From: Chloroflexota bacterium
GTDB lineage: Bacteria > Chloroflexota > Anaerolineae > Anaerolineales > Villigracilaceae
Assembly (NCBI GenBank): GCA_024434165.1
Contig: QMIW01000026.1
Span: forward strand, 1 to 46,410
Length of the DNA stretch: 46,410 nt
Reading direction: 5' to 3'
Below the pieces are notes generated by a model, which ran no database searches, was not told the DNA's origin, and saw only the letters and a program-made list of their open reading frames with translations. Below, piece by piece: positions 7,173 through 16,251 of this stretch (position 1 is the stretch's first letter; each line of letters begins with the position of its first letter). The position numbers and the translations under genes are program-made.

Positions 7173-8114
7173 ATGACTGCTCCGAAAACATCCTTTCAAA
7201 ACTTTATGTCGCGCATCATTGACTATGCGGGGATGTATCCGCCTGCGAACTTATCGCTGGAGGATGCCTTCAAAAACTTTGTGGATTATCAAGACTCACC
7301 TGACTCGTGGATGCTTTCGCGCTTTGTCGTCCCCGCGAAGAAACTCGCGCCTCTTTCTGACCTCATGGCTGGTTCGCCGGACGGGTTGACCTTTACCACC
7401 CCCGGGCGGAGCGGCTCCACTGCGGACGAGTTTCTGGCAAATCTCAATCTTGACCTTGCCGACATTCGATCCCTCCGCGAAGCACACGGTGATAAAGTCG
7501 TGGTGGATATGTTCGAGGTCGCCCTGCCATCTTCCGCATTACATGACGCTGCGACCGCCCACGATTTGGTCAAGGCGTCTTCCGATCTGCTCAACAAAAA
7601 CGGTTTGACCGTTTTCTTTGAAGCGCCATTTGGCGAAGGCTGGCAAACCCGCGCGGAAAATCTGATCCGCGCTTTGCGGAAACTCAAGGACAGGCATGTC
7701 GGCTTCAAACTCCGCACCGGCGGCGTGACGGCGGATGCCTTCCCGTCCACCGAACAGGTCGCATGGGCAATTGCCAAAGCGCGTGACTCAGGCATCCCGA
7801 TGAAATGCACGGCGGGATTGCATCATCCAATTCGGCATTTCAATGAAAGCGTGCAAACCAAAATGCACGGCTTCCTCAACGTCTTTGGGGCAGGGCTGCT
7901 CGCGGCTGAAAATGGGCTGTCACAGGAGCAAATCCAATCCATTTTGGAAGATGAAGACCCGAAGAGTTTTATCTTTGACGAAACTGGCTTTGCCTGGAAT
8001 GATTTGCGCGTAGCCAGTTCGGGGATTGCGAAAGCCCGCCAATTCGCCACCTCCTTTGGCAGTTGCAGTTTCGACGAACCGCGCGAGGATTTGCGGGGAT
8101 TGGGTTTGCTGTAA
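7173..8114 (+). CDS. Conserved protein of unknown function
   Basis: A 313-residue soluble protein. I recall the pattern from uncharacterised actinobacterial and Chloroflexota proteins (from memory, not a search): KLRTGG near the middle, then KCTAGLHHPIRH and HGFLNVFGA. No named domain or catalytic function can be given. The conserved HHP-x-RH and Arg/Thr/Gly-rich segments look like a ligand-binding site, and alternating helices and strands would fit a TIM-barrel-like fold, but this is inference. The open frame extends back to 7107, where it would overlap the divergent dehydrogenase gene. ATG 7173 is preferred because a consensus -10 box sits 7 nt upstream. Confidence 0.75.
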   Translation: MTAPKTSFQNFMSRIIDYAGMYPPANLSLEDAFKNFVDYQDSPDSWMLSRFVVPAKKLAPLSDLMAGSPDGLTFTTPGRSGSTADEFLANLNLDLADIRSLREAHGDKVVVDMFEVALPSSALHDAATAHDLVKASSDLLNKNGLTVFFEAPFGEGWQTRAENLIRALRKLKDRHVGFKLRTGGVTADAFPSTEQVAWAIAKARDSGIPMKCTAGLHHPIRHFNESVQTKMHGFLNVFGAGLLAAENGLSQEQIQSILEDEDPKSFIFDETGFAWNDLRVASSGIAKARQFATSFGSCSFDEPREDLRGLGLL

Positions 8115-8160
8115 GCGCTGCCATCTCCCGTGCTAAAATACTGGAAGCAAGGAGTTTCCA

Positions 8161-8436
8161 ATGGCAGAGACAACCCTCAGCGTACAAATTCCAACCGACC
8201 TGCTTCATTTTGGGATGAATCAGGATGAAATCCAGCGCCGAATTTCAGAGTGGCTGGTCTTTTCCCTTTTCTCTGAAGGGAAAATCTCTTCTGGCAAGGC
8301 TGGGAAACTGCTTGGCATATCCCGCCTTGAGTTCATTCAATTGCTAAAAACTCGCGGTATTGCCTTCATCAATTATTCGGAAGATGAAATCAAGGAAGAA
8401 CTGAAATCTGTAAAGAAACTCGAACCTAAAGCCTGA
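8161..8436 (+). CDS. UPF0175-family antitoxin
   Basis: A 91-residue protein with the UPF0175 layout: an N-terminal strand (LSVQIPTDLL), then a helix-turn-helix-like segment EGKISSGKAGKLLGISRLEFIQLL (SxGKAaellGisr type), then a charged C-terminal tail. UPF0175 proteins are antitoxins that bind PIN-type toxins and usually repress their own operon. AAGGAG lies 5-10 nt before the ATG, and a possible -10 TAAAAT is at 8134-8139. The toxin gene starts 2 nt after its stop. A second, divergent copy of this module is at 39988-40723. Confidence 0.85.
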   Translation: MAETTLSVQIPTDLLHFGMNQDEIQRRISEWLVFSLFSEGKISSGKAGKLLGISRLEFIQLLKTRGIAFINYSEDEIKEELKSVKKLEPKA

Positions 8437-8438
8437 AA

Positions 8439-8924
8439 ATGATCGTCGTTTCCAACACCACACCGCTGATTGGCTTGGCGTCCATTGGCGGACTTGGACT
8501 TTTACAGGAATTATTTGACGAGGTTTACATACCAAAGGCTGTTTTCGATGAGACAGTTACCTTTGGGCGGGGGGAAGGCAGGGCTAAACAGGAAGTTTCC
8601 AGGGCAGCCTGGATTCATGTCGTTGAGATAAAAGATCGCCTTGCTGTTCAGGTCATGCTGGATGAAATGGATTTGGGGGAGGCAGAAACCATTGTTCTTG
8701 CCAGCGAATTAAACGCGGACTGGGTCCTGATGGATGAGAAGAAAGGGCGCAGAAAACTGGACCAACTAAACATCCCTAAAATTGGAACGCTCGGCATCTT
8801 GCTCAAAGCCAAACAGCTTGGGCTGATCCCAACCCTCAAACCCGAAATTGAAAATTTGCAAAAATCCGCCTTTTCCATATCGCCTTTGATTGTGGAAGAA
8901 GTTTTGAAAATTGCTGGAGAATGA
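8439..8924 (+). CDS. PIN-domain toxin, DUF3368 family
   Basis: A 161-residue PIN-domain protein of the DUF3368 group, partner of the UPF0175 protein upstream. It opens with VVSNTTPLI, continues with MDLGEAETIVLASE and VLMDEKKGR, and ends in GTLGILLKAKQLGLI, the usual DUF3368 order. PIN toxins are Mg-dependent ribonucleases with three or four acidic residues. Here the first acidic position (usually Asp in SDTSPLI) is Asn6, a change shared with the second PIN protein in this window. Whether it is active as an RNase cannot be decided from sequence. Spacing of 2 nt implies translational coupling to the antitoxin. Confidence 0.85.
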   Translation: MIVVSNTTPLIGLASIGGLGLLQELFDEVYIPKAVFDETVTFGRGEGRAKQEVSRAAWIHVVEIKDRLAVQVMLDEMDLGEAETIVLASELNADWVLMDEKKGRRKLDQLNIPKIGTLGILLKAKQLGLIPTLKPEIENLQKSAFSISPLIVEEVLKIAGE

Positions 8925-8957
8925 AACGCCTCGATATTTTTTGCATAGGTTTACATC

Positions 8958-10199
8958 ATGCTCAAATCCTTCATCGAAGTACCCCCCGATTCCGATTTCC
9001 CCATCCAAAACCTCCCGTACGGAATTTTCTCCACAAAAGCGAACCCTAGTCCGCGCGTGGGGACGCGGCTGGGCGATTGGGTGATTGACCTCGCTTTCCT
9101 TGACGAAGAAAAATTATTCGGCAAGCAATACGGCTTCTTTGCCGACGCGGCATTGAATCGTTTCATGGCTGCAGGGCGGGACGTGTGGCGGGTAATCCGT
9201 CAGCGTTTGACTGAACTGCTAAGCGAAGGCAGCGCCAGCGTCTGGGAAGAGGCGGTGCGCGTTCGCGCGTTGACTCCCGCAAGCGATGTCAAAATGTATT
9301 TGCCCGTCGCCATCGGCGATTACACCGATTTCTATGCCTCGCGCGAACACGCCACAAATGTGGGCATCATGTTTCGCGGAAAAGAAAACGCGCTCATGCC
9401 CAACTGGCTGCATCTGCCCGTCGGTTATCACGGACGCGCGAGTTCGGTCGTTGTCACCGATACGGATGTGATTCGTCCGCGCGGACAGGTCAAGCCCAAG
9501 GATGCCCCGCCTGAATTCACACCGACGCGCCAGTTGGATTTTGAATTGGAGATGGGATTTTTTGTCGGCAGGGGCAATGAACTCGGCGAACCGATTTCGA
9601 TTGAAAACGCGCGCGAGCATATCTTCGGCATGGTGCTGCTCAACGACTGGAGCGCGCGCGATATTCAGGCATGGGAGTACCAGCCGCTCGGACCGTTCCT
9701 TGCGAAGAATTTTGCGACTTCGATTTCGCCCTGGGTGGTGACGATGGATGCGCTCGAACCGTTCCGCGTGCATGGACCGAAGCAGGAACCGACGCCTCTT
9801 CCCTATCTGCGGGCTGATTCAGCGAATGGATACGACATCCACCTTGAAGTGACTCTGCAAAGCGCAAGGATGGATGTGCCGCAGACCATCAGCCGCTCGA
9901 ACATGAAATACCTGTATTGGGGCATGGACCAGATGCTGGCGCATCACACCGTCACGGGCTGCAACATGCGCGTCGGCGACTTGTGCGGCACAGGCACTAT
10001 CAGCGGACCGACAGAAGACAGTTACGGCTCAATGCTGGAATTGACCTGGCGCGGCGAAAAGCCGATCCAATTGCCCAGCGGCGAGACACGCACATTCTTG
10101 CAGGACGGGGATATTGTGACGATGAAAGGCTATTGCCAGGGCGATGGTTATCGGGTTGGCTTCGGCGAAGTGACGGGAAAAATTCTGCCTGCGAAATGA
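8958..10199 (+). CDS. fahA: Fumarylacetoacetase
   Basis: A 413-residue full-length fumarylacetoacetate hydrolase, the last enzyme of tyrosine/homogentisate breakdown, giving fumarate and acetoacetate. Residues matching the metal and catalytic site of the mouse enzyme are present with a constant offset of about 2-3: Asp124, His131, Glu196, Glu198, Asp230 and Lys250. The N-terminal SH3-like domain (1-115) and C-terminal beta-roll are both present. No homogentisate dioxygenase or maleylacetoacetate isomerase gene lies in the window, so the rest of the pathway must be elsewhere. A strong terminator follows at 10210-10236. Confidence 0.95.
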   Translation: MLKSFIEVPPDSDFPIQNLPYGIFSTKANPSPRVGTRLGDWVIDLAFLDEEKLFGKQYGFFADAALNRFMAAGRDVWRVIRQRLTELLSEGSASVWEEAVRVRALTPASDVKMYLPVAIGDYTDFYASREHATNVGIMFRGKENALMPNWLHLPVGYHGRASSVVVTDTDVIRPRGQVKPKDAPPEFTPTRQLDFELEMGFFVGRGNELGEPISIENAREHIFGMVLLNDWSARDIQAWEYQPLGPFLAKNFATSISPWVVTMDALEPFRVHGPKQEPTPLPYLRADSANGYDIHLEVTLQSARMDVPQTISRSNMKYLYWGMDQMLAHHTVTGCNMRVGDLCGTGTISGPTEDSYGSMLELTWRGEKPIQLPSGETRTFLQDGDIVTMKGYCQGDGYRVGFGEVTGKILPAK

Positions 10200-10209
10200 G
10201 CGATTGACG

Positions 10210-10236
10210 ATCCCCGCCGTAAGCGGGGATTTTTTT
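10210..10236 (+). terminator. Rho-independent terminator after fahA
   Basis: Stem ATCCCCGC (10210-10217), 5-nt loop, GCGGGGAT (10223-10230), then six T. It ends the fahA transcript before the response-regulator promoter. Confidence 0.9.
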
Positions 10237-10293
10237 GTTATTGGACCGTCTTTACCAATTCTTTACAATCGCTTTATCCTTCAAACATCCCCT

Positions 10294-10321
10294 TTGGGTA
10301 TCCTCCCAATGAAGGTACAAT
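10294..10321 (+). promoter_or_regulatory. Promoter of the OmpR-type two-component pair, leaderless-type
   Basis: TTGGGT (10294-10299), a 16-bp spacer and TACAAT (10316-10321) end 6 nt before the ATG at 10328. No ribosome-binding site is present between them, so the mRNA probably starts at the start codon. Confidence 0.6.
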
Positions 10322-10327
10322 CTTTGC

Positions 10328-11011
10328 ATGACCAAAATCCTTGTCATTGACGACGAACCCTCGATCGTGAATCTCGTCCAGGCGTATCTCAAGCCCGAAG
10401 GCTATGAGGTTTACACCGCAAATGACGGCGTTTCAGGTCTCAAAGCCGCGCGCGCCTTCAAACCCGACCTCCTCATCCTCGACGTGATGCTGCCTGGCAT
10501 GGACGGCTTGGAACTGCTCTCCAAACTCCGCCGCGAATCGGATGTGTATGTCATCATGCTCACGGCGCGCACCGAAGAGACCGACAAGATCGTCGGGCTT
10601 TCCGTCGGCGCGGATGATTACGTGACCAAACCGTTCAGTCCGCGCGAGTTGGTGGCGAGAGTCAAGGCGGCGCTGCGGCGTCTCGGAGCAGGGGCAGGTT
10701 TGGGCGAGGTCGGAGGCGTGCTGTCCTTCCGTCACGTGCGGATTGACATCAGCGCGCGGCAAGTCACGGTGGACGATCAACCCATCGAGTTGACAACAAT
10801 CGAATTCGATCTGCTGCGCGCGCTCGCGGAAAATCGCGGGCGCGTCTTGTCGCGCGAGCAGCTGCTGGAAAAAGTGTGGGGCGGCGAATATTTTGGCGAG
10901 ATGCGCGTGGTGGATGTGCATCTCGGACACGTGCGCGCGAAACTGGGCATCCCCGAACTCATCGCCACGGTGCGCGGCGTAGGCTATCGTTTCGACGACG
11001 AGGCGTTATGA
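10328..11011 (+). CDS. OmpR/PhoB-family response regulator
   Basis: A 227-residue transcriptional regulator with an N-terminal receiver (phospho-acceptor Asp52 in LILDVMLP, Lys101 in TKPF) and a C-terminal winged helix (about 130-225) ending in VRGVGYRF. It is the partner of the histidine kinase that starts within its stop codon (ATGA overlap at 11008-11011). The target genes are unknown. The transcript appears leaderless, as judged by the -10 box 6 nt before the start. Confidence 0.93.
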   Translation: MTKILVIDDEPSIVNLVQAYLKPEGYEVYTANDGVSGLKAARAFKPDLLILDVMLPGMDGLELLSKLRRESDVYVIMLTARTEETDKIVGLSVGADDYVTKPFSPRELVARVKAALRRLGAGAGLGEVGGVLSFRHVRIDISARQVTVDDQPIELTTIEFDLLRALAENRGRVLSREQLLEKVWGGEYFGEMRVVDVHLGHVRAKLGIPELIATVRGVGYRFDDEAL

Positions 11012-12144
11012 GTTACTTCAAATCGCATCTTGCGGCAAAGTTGTTTGCTTCGTATCTGCTGGTCATCCTGATCGGCATGTTGGTGATCTGGGGCACCACG
11101 CGCATCACCACGCCGCGCGCGTATGCGCGTCACCTGCAATTCATGGAAGAGCAGATGATGGGCGGCGGCATGATGATGGGGCAGGGGCGCGGCGGACCAG
11201 GAGGGATGCTGGCGGATTTTTATACCAACTTTCGCAAGTCCTTCAATGAGTCTTTGATCGTTGCGGTGATGGTCGCTTCGGCTGTGGCTTTGATCGTCAG
11301 CGGCGCGCTGAGTCAGGGCGTGATTGCGCCTGTGCGAAACATGATGAACGCCAGCCGCCGCATCGCCGAGGGACATTACGGCGAGCGCGTGCCGCTGCAA
11401 GGGGAGGATGAATTGAGTCAACTTGCGGCGAGTTTCAACCGAATGGCATCGCAATTGGAACAGGTCGAAGCGATGCGCCGCCGTCTCATCGGCGATGTGG
11501 CGCACGAGCTCCGCACGCCGCTCACCGCCATCAAAGGTTCTGCGGAAGGTCTGATGGATGGCGTGCTTCCCGCGAACCATGAGACCTTTCAGCAAATTCA
11601 CAACGAAGCCGAACGCCTCAATAAATTGATCAACGATTTGCAGGAACTCAGCCGCGTCGAATCGAAAGCGATTGAATTGGATATCCGCCCTGTGGAGGTG
11701 AGCCGCCTGATGCAGACCGTCATCAAGCGGATGCAATTCCAATTCGACGAAAGGCGCATCCTTCTTGACGTGAGGCTGGTTCACGACCCCATTCTTGTCC
11801 TCGCCGACGAAGACCGCACCCTGCAGGTGTTGACCAATCTCCTCGGCAACGCCCTGCAATACACACCCGAAGGCGGGAACGTGACCGTGATGGTCGAGCG
11901 CGAAAAACACACGGCGAAATTTACCATCCGCGATACGGGCATCGGCATCCCCGCTGAACACCTCGCGCACATCTTCGACCGCTTCTACCGCGTGGATAAA
12001 TCCCGCTCGCGCGCGCACGGCGGCTCAGGCGTCGGGTTGACGATTGCCAAGCATCTTGTCGAAGCGCAGGGAGGAAAAATCTGGGCGGAGAGCGCAGGCG
12101 AAAATAAAGGCAGTGCGTTCGTGTTCACACTGCCGATTGGATAG
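11008..12144 (+). CDS. Sensor histidine kinase with Met-rich extracytoplasmic loop
   Basis: A 378-residue BaeS/CpxA-like membrane kinase. It has TM1 (about 11-29), a short external loop (30-80), TM2 (about 82-105), HAMP, HisKA with His166 in AHELRTPL, and HATPase with DTGIGIP and GSGVGLTI. The loop holds a dense methionine run (Met46, 50, 51, 55, 56, 57 and 67) within Gly-rich sequence. Met clusters of this kind bind Cu(I) or Ag(I) in copper-handling proteins, so a soft-metal signal is a reasonable guess. The frame is open upstream to 10876, but that part overlaps the regulator gene; the ATGA overlap at 11008 is the natural start. No metal-efflux gene is adjacent. Confidence 0.92.
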   Translation: MSYFKSHLAAKLFASYLLVILIGMLVIWGTTRITTPRAYARHLQFMEEQMMGGGMMMGQGRGGPGGMLADFYTNFRKSFNESLIVAVMVASAVALIVSGALSQGVIAPVRNMMNASRRIAEGHYGERVPLQGEDELSQLAASFNRMASQLEQVEAMRRRLIGDVAHELRTPLTAIKGSAEGLMDGVLPANHETFQQIHNEAERLNKLINDLQELSRVESKAIELDIRPVEVSRLMQTVIKRMQFQFDERRILLDVRLVHDPILVLADEDRTLQVLTNLLGNALQYTPEGGNVTVMVEREKHTAKFTIRDTGIGIPAEHLAHIFDRFYRVDKSRSRAHGGSGVGLTIAKHLVEAQGGKIWAESAGENKGSAFVFTLPIG

Positions 12145-12151
12145 ATGAAGA

Positions 12152-12236
12152 TGTCGTTGCAAGTGGCGCTATCAGCGCCGCGAAACAATCCCCTCATCGC
12201 AACAGGAGACTGCTTCGCCGCAGGCTCGCAGTGACA
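12152..12236. repeat. TGTCATTGCGAG-type palindromic repeat, copy 1
   Basis: Outer arms TGTCGTTGCAAG (12152-12163) and CTCGCAGTGACA (12225-12236), with inner CGCGAAACAATC and CTGCTTCG segments. It is a degenerate member of the family also seen at 14500, 18543 and 45092, and lies between convergent genes. Confidence 0.75.
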
Positions 12237-12240
12237 ATTG

Positions 12241-12498
12241 TCACCGCCGAATCAATCCCACCAGCCAGATCAAAACCACCGCGCCCCCAATCGCCACGAG
12301 CAGACTCCACAAATTGAAGCCCGTCACGCCCTGGTAGCCCAGAAAGTTCATGATCGCGCCGCCGAGGAACGCGCCGATGACGCCGACCACCACGTTGGCG
12401 AGCCCGCCCATCTTGCGGTTCTTGCCCGTGATGATGCTGGCGATCCATCCCGCCAGCGCGCCGAAAACGATCCATACGATGATATTAATAAGGCTCAT
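12241..12498 (-). CDS. GlsB/YeaQ/YmgE-family small membrane protein
   Basis: An 85-residue, very hydrophobic protein of the transglycosylase-associated (YeaQ/YmgE) family. Three transmembrane helices are expected: about 4-22, 30-52 and 60-82. The pattern GALAGWIASIITGK then GVIGAFLGG is typical. Homologues are often induced by stress, but their role is not established. It lies 4 nt after a palindromic repeat and its upstream end nearly meets the TumE-like gene (stop at 12495). Confidence 0.88.
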   Translation of the reverse strand: MSLINIIVWIVFGALAGWIASIITGKNRKMGGLANVVVGVIGAFLGGAIMNFLGYQGVTGFNLWSLLVAIGGAVVLIWLVGLIRR

Positions 12499-12863
12499 TT
12501 CTTCCTCCGTTTTGAAATTTCCATAAGAATGTTTTGAATGGTTGGTTCCTTCGCGGCTCTTACGAGGCGCGTCGTATGCTTGTGGTGGGGAAATGACTTC
12601 ACTTGTGGGTGATGAGGCGCATTATCGTATCGAAAAACCAAATTCTTCTGTTTGTCCATGAAGTGGTACCGATACTTCACCTTGTTTGCCTGCCCGGTAT
12701 CTACTACTTCTGTAAATTCAAGAAAGTATCCGTTCTCGAAAACAATTTTCCCGCTGATACTTCCCTGGCGGTTGTTATAGATTTTCTTGCTGAGCGAGTA
12801 GGACTGGATATTTGGGAAGTCGCGCAGTATGTTTTCAAATTCCAGGAAATATTCCTCGATCAT
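12495..12863 (-). CDS. TumE-like toxin, DUF6516 family (candidate)
   Basis: A 122-residue protein whose core (KVKYRYHFMDKQ, then FRYDNAPHH, then FPHHKH) matches the TumE/DUF6516 pattern known from the Tum toxin-antitoxin system. The His-rich NAPHH and FPHHKH motifs are the family's hallmark. It begins in a 4-nt ATGA overlap (12860-12863) with the stop of the gene before it, as is usual for antitoxin-toxin pairs. The toxin mechanism of this family is not settled. Base composition is AT-richer than the neighbours, consistent with horizontal arrival. Identification is by motif memory, not a search. Confidence 0.75.
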   Translation of the reverse strand: MIEEYFLEFENILRDFPNIQSYSLSKKIYNNRQGSISGKIVFENGYFLEFTEVVDTGQANKVKYRYHFMDKQKNLVFRYDNAPHHPQVKSFPHHKHTTRLVRAAKEPTIQNILMEISKRRKK

Positions 12864-13171
12864 CCAGTCAGCCCCTGAAGCTGTTTTTCGTTCTTGTCCA
12901 GCAATTCATACAAACCCGCCCAAAGAATATAATCTTCGCGGTCGTCCAGCTTTCCCTGGGTGAACTGCTTGTAAAACCCTGCGCTCGTCATTTTATATTT
13001 TTCTTCGTAGGATTTCAGGTCTATTTTTATATTGAGGATGCCGCGTTTGAGTTCCGCCACCTGATAGGCAATCACGTTCTGTGCGAATGATTCTTCGTCA
13101 CGCGAGAACTCCAGCACTTTTTTCAGGCGTTTTGCGGTTTTGGGGCGAATGTTTAAATTCAAATGCAACAT
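12860..13171 (-). CDS. Putative antitoxin partner of the TumE-like gene
   Basis: A 103-residue, Lys/Glu-rich, mostly helical protein encoded immediately upstream of, and overlapping, the DUF6516 gene. No helix-turn-helix like that of the classical TumA antitoxin is obvious. The N-terminal LNLNIRPKTAKRLKKVLEF resembles the start of ribbon-helix-helix antitoxins, where a strand is followed by a helix. Function as an antitoxin is inferred from gene order and overlap. A -10-like TATACT is on this strand at 13202-13207, so the pair has its own promoter just past the end of purA. Confidence 0.6.
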   Translation of the reverse strand: MLHLNLNIRPKTAKRLKKVLEFSRDEESFAQNVIAYQVAELKRGILNIKIDLKSYEEKYKMTSAGFYKQFTQGKLDDREDYILWAGLYELLDKNEKQLQGLTG

Positions 13172-13219
13172 AGACTCTCTTTCTTATCATTCATGATTTT
13201 GAGTATAGCATAATTTTCT

Positions 13220-14665
<1,446 letters not shown>

Positions 14666-14679
14666 TCACCTCGAAGCAT

Positions 14680-14685
14680 TATAAT
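14680..14685 (+). promoter_or_regulatory. -10 box of guaB
   Basis: A TATAAT hexamer sits 20 nt before the guaB ATG, with a GAGGAG ribosome-binding site between. No convincing -35 box was found. Confidence 0.5.
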
Positions 14686-14705
14686 TCCGCCGCGAGGAGA
14701 TTTTC

Positions 14706-16145
14706 ATGAAGATTTTATCCGAAACTGCATTGACTTATGACGATGTGCTGCTGGTTCCGCAATATTCGAATGTGGATTCGCGGCGCATACTTTCCACCAA
14801 AAGCTGGCTGACCAAAAAGATCGCGCTGCAATCGCCGATCGTTTCGGCAAACATGGATGTGGTCACAGAAAGCGAAATGGCGATTGCGATGGCGCGCGAA
14901 GGCGGGATCGGGATCATCCACCGTTTTATGACGATTGCCGAGCAGGCGCGTCAGATCGAGCGCGTGAAAAAAGCCGAATCGTTCATCGTGGATCAGCCCA
15001 TCACGTTGACGGAGCAGCACACGGTCGGCGACGTGAAGCGCATTGTGGACGAGACGGGGACGGGCGGAATTTTGATCGTGGACAAGGACGAAAAACTGAT
15101 CGGCATTGTCACCACCCGCGACCTGCTGTTTGAAGAGAACGATGATCGCCCTGTGATCGAGATTATGACCAGGGATGTTCACAGCGCGCCGCCCGATACT
15201 TCGTTGAAAGAGGCGGAGCGGTTGCTGCACGAATATCGCGTGGAGAAACTTCCGCTGAAAGATAAGCACGGCAAAGTGGTGGGATTGATCACGTTGAAGG
15301 ACATTATGAAGATCACGCAATTCCCGAAAGCGACCAAAGACTCGAAGGGGCGGCTGGCGGTCGGCGCGGCGGTGGGCGTGAGGGATATGGAAATGCGGCG
15401 CGTGGAAGCGGCGTTGAAGGCGGGCGCGGATTGCATTGTGGTGGACATCGCGCACGGCGATTCGCATTTGGAAATCGAAATGATCAAAAACATCCGCAGC
15501 CATTTTCCCGAGGCGCAGATCATCGGCGGGAATGTGGCAACAGCGGATGGAACAAAACGGCTGATCGAGGCAGGCGTGGACGCCGTGAAGGTCGGCGTGG
15601 GTCCTGGCTCGATTTGCATCACGCGGCAGGTGGCGGGATCGGGAGTCCCGCAATTGACGGCGATTATCGAATGCGCGGAAGCGGCTCGACCTTTTGGCAT
15701 TCCCATTATTGCGGATGGCGGCATCCGTCACCCTGGCGATGTGGCGAAGGCGATTGCGGCGGGCGCAAGCACGGTGATGGTCGGCTCGCTGCTGGCTGGC
15801 ACGGATGAAAGCCCTGGACTCATCATGACCCGCCGTGGGCATCGTTACAAGGCGTCGCGCGGCATGGCTTCGCTCACTGCCAACATCGAACGTAACAAAC
15901 GCGAAGGCAACGACCTGACGCGCGAGGAGATCGAGGAATACGTTGCCGAAGGCGTCGAGGCGGCAGTGCCATATCGCGGCAGGGCGCGTGAAGTGATCAC
16001 TCAACTCATCGGCGGCTTGCAGTCGGGCATGAGTTACAGCGGCGCGCATTCGATTGAAGAATTCCAGCAGAAAGCCATCTTCGTTCGGATGACGGGCGCG
16101 GGGCTGAAGGAGTCGGGTCCGCATGATGTGGAGGTGCTTGGTTAG
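14706..16145 (+). CDS. guaB: IMP dehydrogenase
   Basis: A 479-residue enzyme that oxidises IMP to XMP with NAD, the committed step to GMP. The catalytic Cys304 lies in GPGSICITR. The catalytic barrel is interrupted by a CBS pair (about 97-205), and the C-terminal flap ends in the normal [11 protein letters not shown] segment. A GAGGAG ribosome-binding site is present. Its divergent neighbour purA uses the same substrate, which is consistent with joint control of the adenine/guanine split, although no shared operator was identified. Confidence 0.97.
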   Translation: MKILSETALTYDDVLLVPQYSNVDSRRILSTKSWLTKKIALQSPIVSANMDVVTESEMAIAMAREGGIGIIHRFMTIAEQARQIERVKKAESFIVDQPITLTEQHTVGDVKRIVDETGTGGILIVDKDEKLIGIVTTRDLLFEENDDRPVIEIMTRDVHSAPPDTSLKEAERLLHEYRVEKLPLKDKHGKVVGLITLKDIMKITQFPKATKDSKGRLAVGAAVGVRDMEMRRVEAALKAGADCIVVDIAHGDSHLEIEMIKNIRSHFPEAQIIGGNVATADGTKRLIEAGVDAVKVGVGPGSICITRQVAGSGVPQLTAIIECAEAARPFGIPIIADGGIRHPGDVAKAIAAGASTVMVGSLLAGTDESPGLIMTRRGHRYKASRGMASLTANIERNKREGNDLTREEIEEYVAEGVEAAVPYRGRAREVITQLIGGLQSGMSYSGAHSIEEFQQKAIFVRMTGAGLKESGPHDVEVLG

Positions 16146-16152
16146 GGGGTTG

Positions 16153-16222
16153 CAGGTTTGCATGTTGGAAGGTTTGAACGTTCCAACTTGACAACTTGTC
16201 AACCTTCCAGCCTTCCAACCTG
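16153..16222. repeat. Inverted repeat between guaB and the aminotransferase gene
   Basis: CAGGTTTG...TTGGAAGG at the left is mirrored by CCTTCCAACCTG at the right, and GTTGGAA/TTCCAAC lies inside. It is low-complexity sequence of the kind dispersed in this window. It could fold in RNA, but has no T-tract. Confidence 0.5.
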
Positions 16223-16251
16223 TAAACATTTCAATACGTTTGGAGATTACC

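Noticed and set aside
10984..12018. 344-codon open frame antisense to the histidine kinase
   Set aside because: Same reasons: shadow of a conserved gene, no recognisable motif.
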